Positions 63,938 through 64,000 of a stretch of DNA of 64,000 nt are shown in pieces; within the stretch, counting starts at the first letter, position 1; each line of letters starts with the position of its first letter. The notes below the pieces were generated by a model, which did not search any database, had not been told where the DNA came from, and was given only the letters and a program-made list of their open reading frames with translations. This stretch comes from Monoplex corrugatus (taxonomy: Eukaryota > Mollusca > Gastropoda > Littorinimorpha > Ranellidae), in contig CM060307.1 of NCBI GenBank assembly GCA_030674185.1, positions 42,586,857-42,650,856 on the forward strand, written 5' to 3'. Position numbers and translations under genes: made by a program.

Positions 63938-64000
63938 ATCAGGAGTAGCGAAATTGAAGATAAGAACAATAACAGCCAAACAGGACAAGACAACATTTTT

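Overview
This is a 64 kb piece of eukaryotic nuclear genome. It is AT-rich, intron-rich and crowded with (GT)n, (CATA)n and (AG)n microsatellites, 5'-truncated LINEs, tRNA-headed SINEs and MITEs. A CDK12/13-type kinase with small exons and long introns, a single-exon divergent rhodopsin-class GPCR and the repeat repertoire suggest a lophotrochozoan, most likely a gastropod mollusc. That assignment is inference. No prokaryotic, viral or CRISPR feature is present. Several coding exons contain isolated one-base indels, often in homopolymers, so the assembly probably carries residual long-read errors. This must be kept in mind when judging 'broken' genes.

Layout. 0-3.4 kb: LINE fragments, a 29-bp minisatellite and a CR1/L2-like LINE 3' half. 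3.45-4.88 kb: the one intact plus-strand gene, a class A GPCR. 5-13.4 kb: LINE copies facing each other, (CATA)n, a higher-order CA array, 41-bp and 50-bp tandem repeats, a SINE and a palindromic TTAA-ended MITE. 13.5-23.5 kb: gene-poor sequence with three more MITE copies, a 62-bp tandem repeat and decayed LINEs. 23.55-53.83 kb: a minus-strand CDK12 orthologue, about 12 exons and about 1,620 residues. Its introns hold a mariner relic, several LINE and SINE relics, a MITE-derived tandem array, a candidate nested gene (39.48-38.0 kb, same strand) and a THAP-domain pseudogene (46.65-47.28 kb, antisense). 54-64 kb: SINEs, another MITE, two more LINE copies, and a CR1/L2-like LINE split by a 435-bp inverted-repeat element.

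Function. The CDK12 orthologue is the only clear housekeeping gene: an RNA polymerase II CTD kinase used with cyclin K. The GPCR is an orphan receptor unrelated to it. The remaining space is explained by mobile DNA and its decay products. I found no convincing new multi-gene system. The most interesting items are the lesions in the kinase exon at 28921-29081, the nested locus in intron 6, the nested-palindrome MITE family and its tandem expansion inside the CDK12 gene, and the antisense THAP relic.
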